This document shows positions 59,636-64,000 of a stretch of 64,000 bases of DNA, piece by piece. Made by a program: the position numbers and the translations under genes. Below the pieces are notes generated by a model. That model did no database searches. It was not told the DNA's origin and saw only the letters and a program-made list of their open reading frames with translations. Positions within the stretch are counted from its first letter, which is position 1. Each line of letters begins with the position of its first letter. Source of the stretch: Musa acuminata AAA Group (lineage: Eukaryota; Streptophyta; Magnoliopsida; Zingiberales; Musaceae); NCBI RefSeq assembly GCF_036884655.1, contig NC_088344.1, positions 37,360,501 to 37,424,500 of the forward strand, written 5' to 3'.

Positions 59636-60560
59636 AGCAAGTCGATGTATATTAATTTCCCAAGACCAAACAATTGGAATTAGGAAAAGGACAATCAAAA
59701 GTTAGAAATTTCAAAAAATAAAAGGAGGTTACGAACTGGGTGAATAGAAGATCTTGAGATGAATAGATAGATCAAGGTCTAATTCTTTCAGTAGAAAATA
59801 TTTTATAACTGTAGAAGAAAGACAAGAAGATGATCTCCCAGTGGAAGCTACTCAAGCACAAAGAAACCATGCATACGCATCAGATCTGAACATGGACAAT
59901 CTGCGAATACCAATTTTACAGAACAAACCTATCACTTGAGACTAATTGCTAAGGTACATTAGCATACACCACAGATCTGAACTTAAAGTGACATGATCTG
60001 TACAAATCTTCAGCTCCAGAGGCTGAAATATATGTAGATTTGGAACCAAACAATACTTCCCTAACGAATCTGATTCATTTCTTAATCATCCTAAGTTGTG
60101 AACCAACGGAACGAAACAAATAGATCTGTTGATCCAAAATACCAACTAACATCCCCATCCCAGATCAAGCACGGTAATTGGATCCACTCAAAATCTTGCA
60201 CAAAAATAACAGATCTAAGCTCTGTCGCAAGACAAGGTGACTATTTGACACTTCGAAGAAGTCAAAGGATAATGGAGATTTGGCAATACAACCAAAAATT
60301 AGAAGCTTCAGATCGGGTGAGAGCATTACCTTCCGAGAGACTCCCGCTGCTTTTCTTCAAGGGAGAGATCGGAATCAGCAGAGGCACAGTGAGATCTAAG
60401 ATCCTAGAGGGAGAGAGACGGAGAGACAGCGAGGAAGAGAGAGGAAGTCTCCGTGGCGGAAGAAGCGGTGCGCTGCACCATCTTCTTCGTCGAACTCACC
60501 GACAGCACGAAAAGTCAAGCAAACGCGTTGGTGAGCTGGACGACTCCTGATCTACCAAAC
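59636..60560 (-). other. Leader-like region upstream of UGDH copy 2
   Basis: Read on the minus strand, a CT-rich leader of about 60,545-60,330 ends at GGAAG followed by the donor-like GTAATGCTCTC, then T-rich intron-like sequence up to the fragment. Plant UGDH genes commonly have an intron in the 5'UTR, so this may be the original promoter and leader with the N-terminal half of the gene deleted. An open frame starting MVQRTASSATETSSLSS overlaps the leader; I do not recognise it. The plus-strand open frame at 60,098-60,550 is treated as chance. Confidence 0.4.
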
Positions 60561-60832
60561 ACGAATTTTGATGAGCCAGAAAAATAAATATCCGTCTTTT
60601 AGATTAATCTTGGGCATAAATTTTCATTTGTTCATATGAGAAGGGCACGCATGTCATTCCACTGTCCACACACGTTGACAAAACATATGATATCATCCAA
60701 TCACGTTGACCGTCCACGTAATCATATCGGCCAGCTATAGAGTTAAAGAGCACATCATTTTAGATTTATTCGATGGGATTATTTCGAAGCTCAAGCCAAT
60801 TAAAAATAAAAAATTATTTTTAAAATAAAAAT
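60561..60832. other. Spacer before the second LTR element
   Basis: AT-rich sequence that may include the upstream promoter of the UGDH-type leader; it contains TGATTGGATGATATC-like words on the minus strand. Nothing else is recognised. Confidence 0.4.
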
Positions 60833-61599
60833 TGATGAAAAATATATTAACGATCAATTATATGACACATAAGCATCATACGAAAATTATCATGAAAGGA
60901 AAAAGATCCGGATCACGCCCAACCTATCTATTGCATGGATAAAAATTCAAGCCAAATCATTCAGGACCGTCTCTCCTCTTATCGCTCATATGGATAAAAC
61001 GTCAAGAGAGAGATATTAGAGCAGTTACAAGTTATCCTCTCCGATGCTAGGTATAAAAAGTAATCTCCAACGCTACGCCGAAGAGCTCTGCTTCTGAAGA
61101 AAACTCATACTAAAAAAAAAACTTCGATCTTAATACCCAAGGCGAGAAATTTCTCTTAATATCGATCTTAGTGTATGTGGTTTCTTGGGAGCTCGACATT
61201 TTCACCTCAAAGCCACCTCGGACACTTATGCACCCTCGGATTTGGACCATGTTAAGTTGACTCAAATGTCAACGATGATTTCCTCTATGATTTTTGGCAT
61301 TAGAATGAGGGTCTGATGTCGCAAGAATATCCATTCGTTAATTCCCCCAACGAATGCTCTAGCGATAAGGCCCTACCTTTGACCCATAGCATTTTTATTT
61401 ATGGGAGGCAACTTCCATCCTTCCTTCATATTGACACGTACATTTTAACACAAATACTGATGTGGTACTAGTGTATGTTCAATGACTACGGTTTTTTACC
61501 CTCATGGATAATCTCAAGCCACATACTTGTTTATGTTAAGGCATTATTGAACCTCACCCAGCAAGTACAGATGCTAATGAGTATGATGCAGGTGATCGC

Positions 61600-62460
61600 C
61601 CTGCACTTACTTTGGTTAGGCCAACAAGTAATACCAACATCTCAACCGCAATCAATACCTTTAGCTTGTGAGCCTCCCCATTAGTAATCGTTACCTCCTC
61701 GGTGAGCTTCGAGTTACACGTCCTCATTGAGTCCAATTCTCAAGTGAGCCACAGTAACTCATCCTCCATTACTTGGTTGTTGCCCCGAACCTCTTTTAGC
61801 TATTTGGCAAGGCTAGCCAAGCATTGCTCAACATTATCTAGTTGACGTGTCAACTTGGCCACTCGAGCCTCTACCTCGACGACAACAAAAGAGGCTCTTC
61901 CTTCATTCTTCAAGTCTTCGACCTCTATCTAGAGATCATCGATTATGAGATATTGCTAGTGAATGACGGTACTATCATCCTGAACACAATCAATGAGGGT
62001 CGTCGTATAGTGGTGGTGCTATGAATAAAAAATGAATGTAAGTAAGGTGAAACCAAATGGGCTAGCCATGACCTAATTTACCATCACTTTGTTTTAGTAG
62101 CAAGTATCAATCAAAGCCTTCGAGGAGGAGTAACAGAACTGCTTCGCCATCCCCAAACATAGGGACCCACGGTGGCACTACTCCATAACCACACTCTCGC
62201 CCCACACCTTCTATATCTCTTTTAAGCTTTCCCACCTCGATCGCAGTAGTGCATCCGGGGTCGAGTCCAACAAATCGGCCATTTGTAAACCCATAAAGGA
62301 CAAGGGCTTCCCCTTGCACAAGTCTAACATTGACCATGGCATGCCCTTCTTTTTCCTTGAGAAATACTTAGAACTTTGACATTCAAGAGGTGTAGGCATT
62401 TGTAATGGTGGGAGGCTCCCTCTCCCAAGATGGCTCCTTAGGTGCATCATTCCTCTAAGG
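61600..62460 (-). pseudogene. Antisense accessory ORF region of the second LTR element (broken)
   Basis: On the minus strand the segments KGKPLSFMGLQMADLLDSTP (near 62,270-62,320), a RWESLKEIQKVWGE stretch and a GSLCLGMAKQFCYSS stretch parallel, piece by piece, the antisense region of the first element at about 39.9-40.2 kb. Frame changes break it. Its retention in an element without pol is notable. Confidence 0.55.
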
Positions 62461-62999
62461 TTAGAAGACCTTCCTCATGACAACCTAATGTTTCTTTCTT
62501 GATTTGTCATTGTTGCCATGATGATCAGACCGAAGTGAGTCCGCCTTTACTAATGACTTACGAGCTACAACCTAGGTCGAGTGGGGCTCTATTGTGCTCA
62601 TCGATAAGCCAAGGGCCTTCCTCTTTAAGGAGTGTATATCTATGCCTATATAAGATTCAAATTATAAGACTGAAGATTGAAAAGAGAGGTGGAGTGAAGC
62701 GATGGGAGGTTCGGGTCATACCCCGAGGAGCTAGGCTGAGACCTGTATCAATCAGTCAGCCATCATCTATCTTTTGGACTACCTTAGAGGAAGAGAGTAT
62801 ATCTCTTAGTCGAAGCATTTGACTTACCTCGTCATCTGATAAGAAGGGAGGGGTATTGTCAATGCAATATGCCCACCATATGAGGTTGAATCCCTAGTCT
62901 CGACTTGAACTCATGAGAAAGAAGTACTCTTTCTAACCTTTGTGGTTGGAAGGACACCACTAATCTTAAATCCTCCTCGAGCAGCTATGTAGTAGTCAC

Positions 63000-63660
63000 T
63001 TCTCCCCTAGAGGTGTGGACGAAATGTGCTTGAGACATGTGAGTTAGGAAAACCTAACTTGTACTAAGAAAAATCCACTATAGCAGAAACGCAAGGTAAA
63101 ATGTGCCCAAGGCGTGTAAGTCTATAAAACTTGACTTATGCGAAGAGAAATCCACTATGGTAAAAACATATAGTAAAATATGTATGAGGCGTGTAAGTCA
63201 GGAAAACCCAACCTGTACTAAAAGAAATCCGAAACAATGAAAGCATAGGGCCAAATGTGCCTAAGGCGTATGAGTTAGGAAAACCAAACCGTGTTAAGAG
63301 AAATCCACTATAACGAAGATGAAATGTGCCCGAGGCATCTGAGTTGAGAAAACATAACCAGTGCGAAGAGAAATCTAATACAGTAGAAAACATATGGTGA
63401 AATGTGCTCGAGGTGTATATGTTGAGAAAACCTTACTTTCCCCTAGAAAAATTCACCACAACGAAGGCGTAGGGCGAAATATGCTTGAGGCATGTGAGTT
63501 GAAAAAACTTGACCTGTATAAAGAGAAATCTACTATGGTGGAAGTGTAGGGTGAAACATGCTCGAGGCATGTGAGTCAAGAAAACCCAACTCACGCTAGG
63601 AGAAATCCGCCATGGCATCGCAAGACAAAATGTACTTAAGGTATGTGAGTAGACCCTCGC
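63000..63660. repeat. Tandem array of about 77-bp units in the second LTR element
   Basis: About eight units start near 63,071, 63,148, 63,225, 63,301, 63,371, 63,446, 63,526 and 63,602, each opening with AAATCCACTATGG-like sequence and containing AAATGTGCCYRAGGCRTGTGAG. Spacing is 70-80 bases. The unit is homologous to that at 41.79-42.5 kb. It ends shortly before the 3' LTR. Confidence 0.85.
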
Positions 63661-64000
63661 TCGACCAACGTTTGATGCCACGAAGGGGCAGATTAGCAAT
63701 AGGCCTGTTGGATAAATTAAACGTTGTATTTTGAGTCCCCAATAAGAGCCTCGAAGTATGCATTTGAGGGGAAAATGATAAGAAATATATTAACAGGCAA
63801 CTATCATCCAACATATAAGCACCATATAAAAGCTATTATGGAAGAAAAAAAGTCTAGGTTTCCCCTCACTTGTATGTCCGCGTGAACAAAAGTCTAAGGC
63901 ATATCATTTGGGACTGTCTTCCCCCGTTACCCATGTGGACAAAACGTCAAGAGAAGGACGTTAGAGCGATTACAAGTTGTTCCTTCTAAGACTAGGTATA

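Larger units (their letters stand above)
60833..64000 (+). mobile_element. Second LTR element, related to the gypsy element but apparently without pol (runs off window)
   Basis: A 5' LTR (about 60,833-61,271, starting TGATGAAAAATATATTAAC and ending ...ATGTCA) and the start of a 3' LTR (63,776 onward, starting TGATAAGAAATATATTAAC) share order and many words: CAAGCCAAATCATT/CTAAGGCATATCATT, AAAACGTCAAGAGA, TTAGAGCRRTTACAAGTT and CTAGGTATA. The interior is only about 2.5 kb. No reverse transcriptase or integrase was found. It keeps an antisense ORF region (about 61.6-62.5 kb) and an array of 77-bp units (63.0-63.66 kb), both homologous to the first element. This fits a non-autonomous or deletion derivative. 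Confidence 0.75.

Noticed and set aside
60098..60550. 150-residue plus-strand open frame
   Set aside because: Arg/Glu/Ser-rich and antisense to a CT-rich leader; no motif, probably chance.
63000..63660. Regularly spaced repeats that might be a CRISPR array
   Set aside because: Units of about 77 bp are diverged along their whole length with no separate unique spacers, and lie next to an LTR in a plant genome.

Overview
The window is nuclear DNA of a flowering plant. The evidence is long multi-exon genes with GT-AG introns full of transposons, a block of plastid DNA carrying psaI-ycf4-cemA-petA, plant-type Ty3/gypsy and L1-like elements, and a plant calmodulin-binding-domain gene. A monocot seems more likely than a eudicot, but that is only an impression from the protein sequences. 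Splice sites were placed by eye, using reading-frame continuity and recalled family homology; no alignment was run.

Layout. 1-131: likely last coding exon of an upstream gene. About 0.94-5.47 kb (+): a gene for a 617-residue calmodulin-binding-domain protein, coding in one exon after a possible long 5'UTR intron. 6.65-34.56 kb (+): one 25-exon gene whose exons join in frame to a 1,203-residue SNF2 helicase fused to a C-terminal HNH nuclease (ZRANB3-like; the Arabidopsis At5g07810 type). Its introns hold three copies of one non-autonomous hAT family with 8-bp target duplications, one of them with a perfect 0.8-kb internal tandem duplication. They also hold a MULE-like element with a 9-bp target duplication, L1-type LINE remains, a decayed copy of exon 11, and one GC-AG intron.

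35.6-36.4 kb: a DNA element with long terminal inverted repeats. 36.4-43.07 kb: a 5'-truncated, stop-riddled Ty3/gypsy element with an antisense accessory ORF region, an array of about 77-bp repeats and its 3' LTR. 43.9-55.0 kb (-): a coiled-coil gene (seven coding exons, 481 residues) whose first intron holds about 4.5 kb of plastid DNA with four open plastid genes, and whose last intron holds a LINE relic.

54.97-59.64 kb: a complex rearrangement. The promoter, leader and first coding exon of the coiled-coil gene are present as two inverted arms of about 1.55 kb. Two C-terminal fragments of UDP-glucose dehydrogenase, in opposite orientations, are joined to them. 60.83 kb to the end: a second LTR element related to the gypsy element, apparently without pol but keeping the antisense region and the 77-bp repeats; its 3' LTR runs off the window.

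Functionally there are three probably active host genes (calmodulin-binding protein, SNF2-HNH genome-maintenance enzyme, coiled-coil protein). The rest is mostly mobile or transferred DNA. The most unusual parts are the plastid insertion inside an apparently spliceable intron, the promoter/exon inverted duplication with UGDH fragments, and the hAT trio in one gene.
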